From Halodesulfovibrio marinisediminis DSM 17456 (GTDB lineage: Bacteria; Desulfobacterota; Desulfovibrionia; Desulfovibrionales; Desulfovibrionaceae): a stretch of DNA of 64,000 nt. Numbering within the stretch: position 1 is the first letter of the stretch; every line of letters starts with the position of its first letter. The stretch spans positions 186,001-250,000 of the forward strand of contig NZ_FSRG01000006.1 in NCBI RefSeq assembly GCF_900129975.1, read 5' to 3'. Below the pieces are notes generated by a model. The model searched no databases, was not told the origin of the DNA, and was given only the letters and a program-made list of their open reading frames with translations. Positions 26,274-35,835 of the stretch are shown piece after piece. Position numbers and translations under genes: made by a program.

Positions 26274-27281
26274 CTAAATACCGGAAAGCTTTTTACGGGC
26301 AAGACGTGCTTCATTTGATTTTGGGTACTTCTCAACAACTTTAAGAAGAGACCTGCGTGCTTCAGACATTTGCCCCAGTCGCTCGTAGGAATAACCAATT
26401 TTCAACATTGCTGCGCTAGCCTTGTTGCTATCTGGAAAACGACGCAGCACCTCACGGAACAAATCAACAGCGATGATATAGTCTTTTTGTGAATAGAATG
26501 ACTCCCCCACCCAGTACACAGCATTAGGCACAAGAGGGTCATACGGGAATTCAGTCAAAAATTCTTCTAGACGCTCACGAGCTTCCACATGACGGCCTTT
26601 CCAAAGAAGCTGCAAGCCGTGCTTATACATGGAGGTTGAACCTGTTTTCTTTGTACGAATCACCACAGCTTTCTTAGGCGATGCAGAGGAGACCGTGCTT
26701 TGCTTGTTTGAAGCGTGTGTAACAGCAGATTTGGTTGCATTTTTCACACTGGATGAACCTGTGGTCTTTTGTTCAACAGGCGATACGCCCTTAACGACAG
26801 GTTTATGAGATGAAGCAGAACCTGCAGATTTTTTCAAATCAGTTTGAGTAGAAGCCTTATCTTGTGAGACAGAAGGGGCAGGAATATCTGTCTTACTATT
26901 TAACGTATCCTCATCCTTATTTTTTTCGCCAGATAACTTCATATTTTCTGGCATTAAGGTATTATTGTTTACAGTAGCACTCTTTTTTTCATCATTCGAA
27001 CTGGTAGGTGATATAAAAACATGTACATCAGGCGTCAGTTGAGTAGATGAAGCAAGCATTTCATCTTTTTTCGGCACAGGAAGCCCCAACTGTTTCTCCA
27101 GCTTTGCAATTCGGCTTGAGAGTCCAGCTTCACGCAACGCAGCTTTCTCTCTAAAATCAAGAAAGCGCTGTTCCAAATTTTCCATACGCCATTTGGTACT
27201 GGCTACTTCTGTATTCGTGCTGGCGGCACTGCACCCGCAACATACCAATATTACAGAACCTACAAACAACCGCCTTATCAT
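26274..27281 (-). CDS. CpoB/YbgF-like TPR lipoprotein
   Basis: 335 residues from the ATG at 27281, chosen because GAGGAGC lies just before it; an upstream in-frame start lacks this. A signal peptide ends at a cysteine in CCGCSAAS, though the lipobox is atypical. A coiled-coil follows (about residues 30-70), then a Ser/Thr/Lys-rich linker and C-terminal tetratricopeptide repeats from about residue 215. This is the architecture of CpoB, which coordinates peptidoglycan synthesis and Tol-Pal-driven constriction. No tol or pal gene is in the window. It leads an operon with dprA and xer. Confidence 0.82.
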   Translation of the reverse strand: MIRRLFVGSVILVCCGCSAASTNTEVASTKWRMENLEQRFLDFREKAALREAGLSSRIAKLEKQLGLPVPKKDEMLASSTQLTPDVHVFISPTSSNDEKKSATVNNNTLMPENMKLSGEKNKDEDTLNSKTDIPAPSVSQDKASTQTDLKKSAGSASSHKPVVKGVSPVEQKTTGSSSVKNATKSAVTHASNKQSTVSSASPKKAVVIRTKKTGSTSMYKHGLQLLWKGRHVEARERLEEFLTEFPYDPLVPNAVYWVGESFYSQKDYIIAVDLFREVLRRFPDSNKASAAMLKIGYSYERLGQMSEARRSLLKVVEKYPKSNEARLARKKLSGI

Positions 27282-27544
27282 TACAGCTCCTCTGCGCCTG
27301 CCCGTTGCTACCAAGCTATTTTTAGATATAACAGTGTGTAACTGTACTTATAACCCAATATAACGCGCAGCATACCTGCAATCCGTTTTCAACTGAAGTT
27401 ATTTTTTCAAGAAAGAACACCTGTTACACCTTTTTTAGTGCATACTGATTTCATTGGAAAACTTGATTTTCGCGTACAAATGGTGCAATAAACCATTGCC
27501 CGGCATAGAAGCCGTGTAAATGCATCCAAAGGAGTTCTTGTAGC

Positions 27545-28546
27545 ATGAATACGCTACTCAACGACCCTCAGTTTTTAGGACTTAGACTTGCCGGCATTTT
27601 AGTCATTTTGACAATCTTTGCCGTGCCGTCTCTTCCTCTTATTTCTGTTATCAGCCAAGGTATCGCAAAATCACAAAAAAAGAGTTTTTACGATAAGTTC
27701 GGAAAACAGATCACACGCATGTGTCTCGTTTTCGGTGGCACAGCTCTGGCTGTACTTGTACTCGCTGTTACCCGCTACCTGACAATTGATCCGGTTATTT
27801 TACAAGGCCCTTATCAATTGCCAATTATCATAACAGCTGGCGTTACCGTACTCGCCTCATTGGTTTCAATCGTATACTTCAAAGTTTGGAAAACTATGCG
27901 CAAACAGAAAGGTGCGCATATGTCTATCGGACTGTTAAGCTTTATCTTTTCTTTCTGTGCTGTTCTCAGCATGGTAATGGTTGCAAACATCTTACAGTCT
28001 ATTGAGCATTTCCTTCCTTCCACTGGAACATCGCTTGAAATCTTAACAGCACTTGTTGCGGCAGCAAATTCTGAAGCTTTCTTCACGTTCACCGGCCTTG
28101 GTTTCATTATGGGCTTCGCCCTGTGCGGAACCTTCGCACAAGTCTACCTGCTTGCACGCAGAAACAAAGACGATTTTGGTCGTGACTACTACAAATTTGC
28201 AATGCCATACGCGGCTAAATGGTCTTTCGGAGGCGCATTGCTTCAGCTTGCAGCATCCGTTGTATTGCTTTCTAAGACCCACCTGCCCGTACTAATTGAA
28301 ACCATGTCCATAAGCTTGCTGTCAGAACTGCTGGAAAACCCAATTTTCATGGCATGGGCATTTGCTCTTGTTCTGCCGGTTATTGCCTGCCTTCTCTGGT
28401 CATGCATTGTCTTGTGTGCAACACCAATGCGTAGAAAAATCAGCATCTACTGTGCTGCTATTCTTATGCTTATTGCCGATATCAGCCTGCTACTTGCAGC
28501 TTACATGGGCATTATGATGACCATGGCTCCAGCTGTTGTAAGCTAG
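27545..28546 (+). CDS. Multi-pass membrane protein of unknown function
   Basis: 333 residues with about eight hydrophobic helices, beginning near residue 15 (LAGILVILTIFAVPSLPLIS). Cytoplasmic loops are short and basic (KSQKKSFYDKFGKQ, RRNKDDFGRD). I see no cofactor-binding or transport motif I can name. AAAGGAG lies well placed before the ATG. It stands alone between a divergent lipoprotein gene and ilvE and ends in its own terminator. The layout is slightly reminiscent of quinone-linked membrane subunits, but there is no firm support. Confidence 0.75.
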   Translation: MNTLLNDPQFLGLRLAGILVILTIFAVPSLPLISVISQGIAKSQKKSFYDKFGKQITRMCLVFGGTALAVLVLAVTRYLTIDPVILQGPYQLPIIITAGVTVLASLVSIVYFKVWKTMRKQKGAHMSIGLLSFIFSFCAVLSMVMVANILQSIEHFLPSTGTSLEILTALVAAANSEAFFTFTGLGFIMGFALCGTFAQVYLLARRNKDDFGRDYYKFAMPYAAKWSFGGALLQLAASVVLLSKTHLPVLIETMSISLLSELLENPIFMAWAFALVLPVIACLLWSCIVLCATPMRRKISIYCAAILMLIADISLLLAAYMGIMMTMAPAVVS

Positions 28547-28570
28547 CTACAAATCAGTGCATTTTTCTGG

Positions 28571-28608
28571 AAAGCCCGATACCATACTGGATCGGGCTTT
28601 CTTTTTGT
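28571..28608 (+). terminator. Terminator of the membrane protein gene
   Basis: AAAGCCCGAT pairs with ATCGGGCTTT around ten bases and is followed by CTTTTTGT. Confidence 0.88.
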
Positions 28609-28656
28609 CTTTATTTTCAAACAAATAGAAACAACTTTTAACACTACAAATGTTAC

Positions 28657-28738
28657 ACTTTTGTACAAAAGTCGTTGACAACATATGTCAAACTGTTCAA
28701 AAATTCTTCAGATTGAGTGATTATTGGCACCCTGCCAA
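28657..28738. promoter_or_regulatory. Three palindromes upstream of ilvE
   Basis: ACTTTTGTACAAAAGT (28657-28672) is a perfect 16-base palindrome. TTGACA and TGTCAA (28675-28691) form an inverted repeat with a five-base gap; the TTGACA could also be a -35 box. TTGGCA and TGCCAA (28724-28738) form another with a three-base gap. Together they suggest operators for one or more dimeric regulators. Confidence 0.5.
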
Positions 28739-28782
28739 TTTAATTATAAACGGTATGCAACCGGCTAGAAGAGGATTCTGGA

Positions 28783-29853
28783 ATGGATTTTAAACTTGAT
28801 TTGCTCCCTGAAGAGAAACGGAACCACGGATGCTTGAAAGGTCTTGAAACCCTTTCTTTCGGCCAAATGCGTAGTGACCACATGTTCGTTTGCGAATACG
28901 AAGACGGCGAGTGGAAAGACGGACGCATTGTTCCTTATCAGGACTTCTCTATCGCTCCTGGCGCAATGGTACTCCATTACGGTCAGGCTATTTTTGAAGG
29001 TGCAAAAGCATTTCAGCGTGATGGTGAACTCTACACCTGGCGCTTCGACAAAAACGCAGAACGTCTGAACGAGTCTGCACGAATTCTCTGCATGCCTGAA
29101 ATTCCAGTCGATCTACAGATTGATGCTCTTAACCGCCTGCTCGACGTTGAACGTGAATGGTGTCCAAAGATTGAAGAATCTTCTCTGTACATCCGTCCGT
29201 TCATGTTCGCTACTCAGGACTCCCTTGGTGTACATCCAAGCTCAAAATACACATTCTGTATCATGCTTTCCCCAAGTGGGCCTTACTACGCTGGCGGCTT
29301 CAGCAACACTGTTACCTTACTCGTAACCGAAAAGTTCCACCGCGCTACCACAGGTGGCACCGGCGCTGCTAAAGCATGTGGTAACTACGCTGCTTCCCTG
29401 CGTGCACAGGAATTCGCAAAGTCTAAAAACTGCGCTCAGGTACTTTACCTTGATGTAACCAATACCTACCTTGAAGAAGTTGGCGCAATGAACCACTTCC
29501 ACATCAAGAAAGACGGTTCTATCATCATTCCTGAGTTTACCGACACTATCCTTAAGTCCATCACATCTCAGTCCGTGCTGGAACTCTTCCCGAATGCTCG
29601 TCAGGAACGCATCAAAATTGCTGACTTCCTTGAGCAGATCGAAAACGGTGAGATCATCGAAGCTGGCGGCTTCGGTACCGCTGCAGTTATTACCCCAGTA
29701 GGTAAATACGTAACCGATGAAGGCAAAGAATACGTAGTAGGTAACGGCGAAATCGGTGAGCACACCCGCGCTATCTACGAAAAATACGTAAGCATGCAGC
29801 GTGGCGACACCGAAGCACCAGAAGGCTGGCTCGCTAAAGTTCCTCGCTACTAA
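28783..29853 (+). CDS. ilvE: Branched-chain amino acid aminotransferase
   Basis: Transfers amino groups between glutamate and the keto acids of valine, leucine and isoleucine, using PLP. The PLP lysine lies in GTGAAKACGNYAAS, and the fold-type IV motif EEVGAMNHF follows. At 356 residues it belongs to the longer BCAT group similar to eukaryotic enzymes rather than the 305-residue E. coli type. GAGGA precedes the ATG. It is monocistronic, with a palindrome-rich leader and its own terminator. Confidence 0.96.
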   Translation: MDFKLDLLPEEKRNHGCLKGLETLSFGQMRSDHMFVCEYEDGEWKDGRIVPYQDFSIAPGAMVLHYGQAIFEGAKAFQRDGELYTWRFDKNAERLNESARILCMPEIPVDLQIDALNRLLDVEREWCPKIEESSLYIRPFMFATQDSLGVHPSSKYTFCIMLSPSGPYYAGGFSNTVTLLVTEKFHRATTGGTGAAKACGNYAASLRAQEFAKSKNCAQVLYLDVTNTYLEEVGAMNHFHIKKDGSIIIPEFTDTILKSITSQSVLELFPNARQERIKIADFLEQIENGEIIEAGGFGTAAVITPVGKYVTDEGKEYVVGNGEIGEHTRAIYEKYVSMQRGDTEAPEGWLAKVPRY

Positions 29854-29877
29854 TTGTCTCTGATTCTTGGTCATACT

Positions 29878-29906
29878 AAAGGCGTCCGTTTGGGCGCCTT
29901 TTTTTA
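29878..29906 (+). terminator. Terminator of ilvE
   Basis: AAAGGCG pairs with CGCCTTT around a short loop and is followed by a T run. Confidence 0.8.
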
Positions 29907-29935
29907 TTGCCTCTAGTAAGATTATGATACCTTTC

Positions 29936-30050
29936 TGCCTCCGGCGGCCAGAGAACCTTTCTGTAGAAAGGTTCTCTGGACTCTCCAAAGACTTTTAACT
30001 GCGAGGGAAGTACGTTTCTTATTGCCTCACGCGGCTTATGCGCCACTACC
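29936..30050 (+). repeat. Dispersed palindromic repeat, copy D (arm of a 115-bp inverted repeat)
   Basis: Contains GCCTCCGGCGGCCAGAGAAC, a hairpin centred on TTTCTGTAGAAA, CCAAAGACTTTTAACTGCGA and ends CGCCACTACC. It matches copy E at 30688-30802 over the full 115 bases in inverted orientation, with about 15 differences by eye. Confidence 0.88.
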
Positions 30051-30116
30051 TTAGGTAAGTTGCGCACCTCCTCGAAAACAAATTCGGTAATGCTCGCAAC
30101 TTCCCATCTGTCATAA

Positions 30117-30155
30117 CAAAAAAAGCCCCTGCCTAAAAAGACAGGGGCTTTTACA
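30117..30155 (-). terminator. Terminator of the RRM gene
   Basis: AAAAGCCCCTG pairs with CAGGGGCTTTT. On the minus strand it is followed by a T run, 36 bases after the stop codon of the RNA-binding protein. Confidence 0.85.
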
Positions 30156-30188
30156 CACCGAAATTTGTTGTAGTAGTAACCGCAGTAA

Positions 30189-30446
30189 CTAGCGACGAGG
30201 TTCGCGCGGTTTAGCTTCAGAAAGACTTGCTGGACGACCCATCAGGTTTTTACCATTAAGGGTTTCAATTGCAGCATCAGCTTCATCGGCATCCATATCT
30301 ACAAATGCAAATCCGCGGGAACGACCAGTTTCCTGATCTTTCATAATGCGCACACGGATAACGGTGCCACACTCAGAAAAGAAATTGCGTAAGTCATCAT
30401 CTTCAGCGGACCATGCAAGGTTGCCGACAAAAATACTTTTTACCAT
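30189..30446 (-). CDS. Small RRM-type RNA-binding protein
   Basis: 85 residues, essentially one RNA-recognition motif. RNP2 is IFVGNL near the start and RNP1 is RGFAFVDM. Such single-RRM proteins in bacteria resemble cold-induced glycine-rich RNA-binding proteins, but the glycine tail is reduced to a short basic end (KPREPRR). GGAG six bases before 30446 supports this start over longer in-frame options. The gene with its terminator is enclosed by an inverted pair of the dispersed repeat. Confidence 0.93.
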   Translation of the reverse strand: MVKSIFVGNLAWSAEDDDLRNFFSECGTVIRVRIMKDQETGRSRGFAFVDMDADEADAAIETLNGKNLMGRPASLSEAKPREPRR

Positions 30447-30687
30447 CGAATTCTCCATAAAAATTTCACGGATATCCCGTGCTTTCAGCTGCAATATACC
30501 GAATTCACCAAGAGCCGCAACGAAAATATCTCACCCGTAAAATATCCGGTATCAGCGTGCAGCTAAGAAAAACTTCTCATGCTCATTGCCGACCTAATCT
30601 CCTTAACAACTTCATTCCTCAAACTAAGTCCCACCTCGCCCAGTACCAAAAACAAAGTAAAAGCGGGCTCCTTAATCACACTTCCAA

Positions 30688-30802
30688 GGTAATGGCGCGT
30701 AAGCCGCGTGAAAGCATAATAAACGAGCTTCCCTCGCAGCTAAAAGTCTTTGGAGAGTCCAGAGAACCTTTCTACAGAAAGGTTCTTTGGCCGCCGGAGG
30801 CA
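30688..30802 (-). repeat. Dispersed palindromic repeat, copy E (arm of a 115-bp inverted repeat)
   Basis: The minus strand repeats copy D: TGCCTCCGGCGGCC, hairpin centred on TTTCTGTAGAAA, CCAAAGACTTTTAGCTGCGA and GCGCCATTACC. D and E enclose about 640 bases with the RRM gene. Confidence 0.88.
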
Positions 30803-30830
30803 AACCGTCGCAGACAAAACTCGGACAAAA

Positions 30831-30862
30831 AAAAAGGGACAGCAATTGCTGTCCCTTTTTGA
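30831..30862. terminator. Terminator of argH
   Basis: A 13-bp perfect stem (AAAAAGGGACAGC with its complement) around AATT, with A and T runs outside. It can act in both directions; argH ends 17 bases away. Confidence 0.9.
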
Positions 30863-30878
30863 TTCTATATTGTCCGAC

Positions 30879-32258
30879 TTAGCTGAGCCAGTCGTTCAAT
30901 TCTGCGATCTGCGCACGAACTGCGTCTGGGCCTGTACCGCCCTGAGTTTTGCGTCGAGCCACAGCGTTTTTGTAAGAGAGTACTTCGTACACATCTTCTG
31001 TGATGAGATCAGAAACAGTGCGGAACTCTTCGATGCTAAGATCTTCGAGTCCTTTGTTTTTGTCTTCAGCAAGCGCCACCGCAGCGCCTGTGATGTGGTG
31101 AGCTTCACGGAACGGAACACCTTTGCCTACGAGGTAGTCAGCGAGTTCTGTTGCGTTGAGGAAGCCCTGCTTGAGTACTTCTTCCATGCGCTTGGTGTTG
31201 AAACGCAATTCAGAGAGCATACCTGCCATGATGGCGAGTGATGCGGATACTGTTTTGTCAGTATCGATGAACGGCTCTTTGTCTTCCTGCATGTCACGGT
31301 TGTAGGTCATTGGAAGACCTTTCACTGTGGTGAGCAGGTTCATAAGAGCACCGTAAGTACGACCTACTTTACCACGCATGATCTCGGAAACGTCCGGATT
31401 CTTCTTCTGTGGCATGATGCTTGAGCCGGTGGCGTATGCATCTGGCAGGAAGATGTATCCGAAGTTAGGGTTTGCCCAGTATACGAGCTCTTCGTTAAGA
31501 CGGGAAAGATGTGTCATAACGAGGGAACCGGCAAACATGGATTCCAGAACAAAATCTCTGTCGGACACCGCATCCATAGAGTTTTTGAAGGTTCCGTACA
31601 TGCCGAGTTCTTCTGCTACTGAAGCTGGATCAAGCGGGTATGTGGTGCCTGCCAGTGCTGCTGCACCAAGAGGACACACACGAGCACGTTTGTCGCAGTC
31701 TACGAGGCGATCAAAGTCGCGTGTAAGCATCCATGCATAGGCAAGAAGATGATGTGCAAGGGATACAGGCTGTGCTGGCTGCATGTGGGTGCAACCTGGA
31801 AGCAAGGTATCCACGTGCTCTTCTGCCTGTTTCACAAGCTCAGCAACTACGCCTTTAATAAGATCCTGCCATTCGCGGATAGAGTCGGAAACGTACAGGC
31901 GGAAATCAAGCGCCACCTGATCGTTTCGGGAACGACCGGTGTGCAGACGTTTGCCAGCGTCACCGATAAGTTCAGAAAGACGGCTTTCAATGTTCATGTG
32001 AACATCTTCGTACTCAGTTTTCCACTGGAACTTGCCCTCTTCAATTTCCTTAAGAATAGCATCAAGGCCGGATACGATGGAATCTGCATCTTCCTGAGAA
32101 ATAACCTGCTGACGAGCAAGCATACGCGCATGTGCTTTAGAGCCTGCGATATCCTGCTTGTAGAGATTTTTGTCGTAGGAAACAGATTCAGTATATTCTT
32201 CTACGAGCGCAGCGGTTTTCTGACGAAAACGTCCGCCCCACATCTTTTTTTCTGCCAT
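30879..32258 (-). CDS. argH: Argininosuccinate lyase
   Basis: The last step of arginine synthesis: splits argininosuccinate into arginine and fumarate. The fumarase/aspartase superfamily signature [11 protein letters not shown] is present, as are GRSRNDQVA and CTHMQPAQP. The length of 459 residues is standard. It begins nine bases after argG, in an argF-argG-argH order. Confidence 0.98.
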   Translation of the reverse strand: MAEKKMWGGRFRQKTAALVEEYTESVSYDKNLYKQDIAGSKAHARMLARQQVISQEDADSIVSGLDAILKEIEEGKFQWKTEYEDVHMNIESRLSELIGDAGKRLHTGRSRNDQVALDFRLYVSDSIREWQDLIKGVVAELVKQAEEHVDTLLPGCTHMQPAQPVSLAHHLLAYAWMLTRDFDRLVDCDKRARVCPLGAAALAGTTYPLDPASVAEELGMYGTFKNSMDAVSDRDFVLESMFAGSLVMTHLSRLNEELVYWANPNFGYIFLPDAYATGSSIMPQKKNPDVSEIMRGKVGRTYGALMNLLTTVKGLPMTYNRDMQEDKEPFIDTDKTVSASLAIMAGMLSELRFNTKRMEEVLKQGFLNATELADYLVGKGVPFREAHHITGAAVALAEDKNKGLEDLSIEEFRTVSDLITEDVYEVLSYKNAVARRKTQGGTGPDAVRAQIAELNDWLS

Positions 32259-32267
32259 GATGAAAAC

Positions 32268-33464
32268 CTATTTTTTGTAGCCGAGCAGACGCAGGCCCTG
32301 AAGCTTAATGAAGCCTGCTGCATCAGCCTGATCGTAAACGTCGTCCTCTTCAAAAGTTGCGAGATCTTCGCGGTAGAGAGAGTAAGGAGACTTACGACCA
32401 ACAGGAACAACGTTACCTTTGTACAGTTTAACACGAACGGTACCGGAAACGTTTTTCTGGGTTTCGTCGATGAGCTTCTGCATTGCTTCACGCTCTGGAG
32501 CGAACCAGAAACCGTTGTAGATGCACTCTGCGTACTTAGGAATCATAGAATCACGTACGTGCATGGTGTCACGGTCAAGGCAGATGCCTTCAAGGTCGCG
32601 GTGAGCAACGTGCAGGATAGTGCCACCCGGAGTTTCGTATACGCCACGGGACTTCATACCAACGAAACGGTTTTCAACCATATCAAGACGACCAATGCCG
32701 TGCTTGCCACCAACAGTGTTCAACGCCTTCATCATTTCTGCAGGGCTGAGTTTTTCACCGTTGAGTGCTACAGGGTCACCGTTGATAAATTCGAGTTCGA
32801 TGTATTCCGGCTCGTCTGGAGCCTGCTCTACTGGAACTGCCATGATGTAGGAACCTGGACCCGGCTCAAGCCATGGGTTTTCGAGTTCGCCACCTTCAAA
32901 GGAGCAGTGGAGCATGTTTCTGTCCATGGAGTAGAGCTTACGGGAAGCAGCTACTGGAAGCGGAATACCATGCTGTTCTGCAAAGTTGTTAAGATCAGTA
33001 CGGGAACGGAAGTTCCATTCGCGCCAAGGAGCAATAACTTTGATGGATGGATCAAGAGCCATTGAGGAAAGTTCGAAGCGAACCTGATCGTTACCTTTAC
33101 CGGTTGCACCGTGTGCTACTGCCTGTGCGCCTTCCTGATGAGCAATTTCGATAAGGCGTTTGGTGATGAGCGGACGCGCAATGGAAGTGCCGAGCAGGTA
33201 ACGGCCTTCGTAGATTGCGTTAGCACGCATCATAGGGAAGATGTAGTCACGTGCAAATTCTTCACGCAGATCTTCAACGTATGCGCGGGTAGCACCGGTA
33301 GCCAATGCTTTTTCATCTACGCCGTCGAGATCCTCTTCCTGACCGAGGTCAGCAGTAAGGGTAATAACTTCACAATTGTAAGTAAGAGCAATCCATTTGA
33401 GGATTACAGAAGTATCGAGCCCGCCGGAGTATGCGAGCACTACTTTTTTAATATCATTAGCCAT
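32268..33464 (-). CDS. argG: Argininosuccinate synthase
   Basis: Joins citrulline and aspartate with ATP. The PP-loop motif [11 protein letters not shown] is at about residues 11-21, and [13 protein letters not shown] is also diagnostic. The length of 398 residues is normal. GGAAGG precedes the ATG. A hairpin with a T-rich tail lies in its leader. Confidence 0.98.
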   Translation of the reverse strand: MANDIKKVVLAYSGGLDTSVILKWIALTYNCEVITLTADLGQEEDLDGVDEKALATGATRAYVEDLREEFARDYIFPMMRANAIYEGRYLLGTSIARPLITKRLIEIAHQEGAQAVAHGATGKGNDQVRFELSSMALDPSIKVIAPWREWNFRSRTDLNNFAEQHGIPLPVAASRKLYSMDRNMLHCSFEGGELENPWLEPGPGSYIMAVPVEQAPDEPEYIELEFINGDPVALNGEKLSPAEMMKALNTVGGKHGIGRLDMVENRFVGMKSRGVYETPGGTILHVAHRDLEGICLDRDTMHVRDSMIPKYAECIYNGFWFAPEREAMQKLIDETQKNVSGTVRVKLYKGNVVPVGRKSPYSLYREDLATFEEDDVYDQADAAGFIKLQGLRLLGYKK

Positions 33465-33484
33465 TTCGTACCTTCCATTCTTTT

Positions 33485-33517
33485 ATTGAAAAGCGGGACA
33501 CATTACATGCCCCGCAT
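33485..33517 (-). terminator. Terminator or attenuator between argF and argG
   Basis: On the minus strand GCGGG and CCCGC enclose a loop of about 13 bases and are followed by TTTTC. It lies close to the argG ribosome-binding site, so it could end argF transcripts or attenuate argG. Confidence 0.5.
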
Positions 33518-33614
33518 CATATCTAACTACAAATCTCGATCATTCAGCAACTTGATGTGGTTGCTGCTTTGAATATGTATTCGTAGCAGCGACACAGCAT
33601 GTTGTCTGTTTGTC

Positions 33615-34523
33615 TTAATCTGCTTTGAATACCCATTCGAGAATTGCTTTTTGCATGTGCAGGCGGTTTTCAGCCTGATCCCATACAATAGAAGCCGGAC
33701 CTTCAATAACTTCTTCGCTCACTTCCTCACCTCGGTGTGCAGGGAGGCAATGCATAAATTTAGCTTCAGGATGAGCGAGAGCCATCATTTTCTCATCAAT
33801 CATGTATCCTGCAAATGCTTTTTCGCGACGTTTTTGCTCTTCTTCCTGTCCCATGGATGCCCATACGTCTGTATTTACGTAGTGTGCACCGTCGAGAGCC
33901 AGTTTAGGATCGTGGGTACAGAAGATTTTTGCGCCAGCCTGCAGTGCGAAAGAAAGCAGCTCTTTATCCGGCTCGTAGCCTTCCGGAAACGCCATAAACA
34001 GCTCAAACGGAAAGTACATTGCAGCTTCAATCCATGAATTAGCCATGTTGTTACCATCGCCAATCCATGCAACACGTACTGCGTCAAAATTAGGAGTGCG
34101 CTCGTGGATAGTTAAGAGGTCACTCATAATCTGACATGGATGCCCCTGGTCAGTCAGCGCATTAACAACCGGAATATCACCGTAGTGAACCAGCTGTTCA
34201 ATGTTTTCCTGACCGAAGGTTCGAACAATCATACAGTCATTGTATCGGGAGAGCACTCGAGCAGTATCTTTTAACGGCTCACTTCGACCCAGCTGACTCT
34301 CTGCCGGAGTCATAAAGATGGTCTTGCCGCCAAGTTGATAAACGGCTGTTTCAAAGGAGACGCGTGTACGGGTGGATGCTTTTTCAAAAAGCATGATTGC
34401 TGTTTTGCCGTCCAAAAGGTCACTACGGTAATCAGTGTCCTTCATTTCTTTAGCGCGAGCAATAAGGTCATGCGCAGCTTGGCAACCCAAATCTCTGATA
34501 CGTGTAAAGTGCTTGGTCATCAT
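33615..34523 (-). CDS. argF: Ornithine carbamoyltransferase
   Basis: Makes citrulline from ornithine and carbamoyl phosphate. The carbamoyl-phosphate loop STRTR, the HPCQ motif and the ornithine-binding HCLPAHRG are all present, which separates it from aspartate carbamoyltransferase. There are two adjacent ATG codons; AGGGGG is better spaced for the second (34520), giving 301 residues. A possible promoter (TTGTCG, 16 bases, TATTAA on the minus strand, 34560-34587) lies upstream. Confidence 0.97.
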   Translation of the reverse strand: MMTKHFTRIRDLGCQAAHDLIARAKEMKDTDYRSDLLDGKTAIMLFEKASTRTRVSFETAVYQLGGKTIFMTPAESQLGRSEPLKDTARVLSRYNDCMIVRTFGQENIEQLVHYGDIPVVNALTDQGHPCQIMSDLLTIHERTPNFDAVRVAWIGDGNNMANSWIEAAMYFPFELFMAFPEGYEPDKELLSFALQAGAKIFCTHDPKLALDGAHYVNTDVWASMGQEEEQKRREKAFAGYMIDEKMMALAHPEAKFMHCLPAHRGEEVSEEVIEGPASIVWDQAENRLHMQKAILEWVFKAD

Positions 34524-34971
34524 GACCCCCTGTAATTATGTGCTTTCCCAATAATATCCTTAATAAATAGTCTCATAATCCCGACAAGAACGATTGTTGA
34601 CACAGCCGTTTCCCTGCAAATTAGGTCAGCTCTATGCAGTGCATTTTGTAACCGTAATCCATATTCAAGCCTTACGGAAACAGGCATCATGCACCGCCGT
34701 GAGCGGTTTTGTCCTCAATCTGAATAAATTCTTGTCGAAAATAACCTGAAGCAGCTGTTTTAGGCTTATTGCCCAATATTGTAAACCCACGCCGAATGAA
34801 TTTCTCATGGAATATCCACACAGAACACCACACCAAGATGCAGTGCTACAGCATTCTTCACAGTACACGCTTTAAAAATGGGACAAAAAAGCCCACACAA
34901 CCACAACTTATGGAACCGGTTCCATTTTTTGAAGTGTTGCAAAACAATGCGAGCCTAGTTATAAGTTCACA
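34524..34971. other. Intergenic region between divergent argF and the UPF0280 gene
   Basis: No supported gene in about 450 bases. It holds the argF promoter candidate at 34560-34587 and the palindrome described separately at 34911. Confidence 0.5.
34911..34924. promoter_or_regulatory. Perfect 14-base palindrome, operator candidate
   Basis: TGGAACCGGTTCCA, 47 bases before the UPF0280 start codon. The central AACCGGTT resembles LacI-family operators. The same eight-base core recurs at 35795-35802 before the photolyase gene. Confidence 0.5.
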
Positions 34972-35718
34972 ATGAGTACAAAAGCATACAGCAATCCTTT
35001 ACGACATTATCGGCAGCAGTACACTCGGCACGATGATGAGCAGGCCTTTCAGGTTTTAGTCGAGGAGACAGACCTACATGTAACGTCATGTAAGAACCTG
35101 TCTTTAGAGATTGCCGCGTATGTAACAGAACTACGCGGTATGTTGAAATCCTACATCACATTTCACCCCGAGTTTTATGAAAGCTTTTCCCCCGTTGCAG
35201 TGCCTGCACACGCTGCACTCATCATTAAGCGTATGGCAGAATCTGCCGAAATAGCTAATGTTGGACCTATGGCAGCAGTAGCCGGTACTATCTCACAGAT
35301 GGTATGTGAAAAATTTGCATACCAGAGTCCCGAGCTTATTGTTGAGAACGGCGGCGATGTTTACATGCTTTCTTCCAAACCAAGAATTGCAGGCCTGTTA
35401 CCAGACCCGAACAGCGATGCTACCATTGGTATCAAGCTGGATGACACAGACTTTCCGGTAGGAATCTGTGCTTCTTCCGCTACCATTGGACACTCCATCA
35501 GTCTCGGTTGCGGCGACCTTGTAGCGGTTCGTTCAAAAAATGGCAGCCTTGCAGATGCCTGTGCAACTTCTCTTTGCAATATGCTCAAGCTCCCCGGTGA
35601 TGTTGAGCGCGTTACAGAAGAAGCGATGCGCTTGCAACAATACGGCATCGAAGGTGTTTTTGCTCAGTGCGGCGACAAAGTCAGCGTATGGGGCAAAATG
35701 GAATTAGCCGTTGTTTAA
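34972..35718 (+). CDS. UPF0280 family protein (ApbE-like fold)
   Basis: 248 residues. The family signature region VGPMAAVAGTISQMV and ELIVENGGDVYML are clear. UPF0280 proteins are related to the FMN-transferring ApbE family and are common in methanogens and anaerobes, but their role is not established. There is no signal peptide, so it is cytoplasmic. An operator-like palindrome precedes it. A photolyase gene follows after about 115 bases with the same palindrome core upstream. Confidence 0.85.
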   Translation: MSTKAYSNPLRHYRQQYTRHDDEQAFQVLVEETDLHVTSCKNLSLEIAAYVTELRGMLKSYITFHPEFYESFSPVAVPAHAALIIKRMAESAEIANVGPMAAVAGTISQMVCEKFAYQSPELIVENGGDVYMLSSKPRIAGLLPDPNSDATIGIKLDDTDFPVGICASSATIGHSISLGCGDLVAVRSKNGSLADACATSLCNMLKLPGDVERVTEEAMRLQQYGIEGVFAQCGDKVSVWGKMELAVV

Positions 35719-35835
35719 CCTCCCCCAACAGCACAACCAACAAATTTTACTGCTGAATCTCGCATATCAACAAATCCTCCAGCATAATGGAAGTAACCGG
35801 TTCGACCTGTTACAATGCTTCAAAGAGGTGTTGAT

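Noticed and set aside
28724-28738. TTGGCACCCTGCCAA as a sigma-54 promoter for ilvE
   Set aside because: TGGCAC is followed by no TTGC at the right spacing; it is better read as an inverted repeat.
18707-30802. Palindromic repeats as a CRISPR array
   Set aside because: Copies are kilobases apart, in both orientations, without regular spacers or cas genes.
35793-35813. GGTTCGA-like sequence as a tRNA T-arm
   Set aside because: No cloverleaf can be built around it; I found no tRNA in the window.
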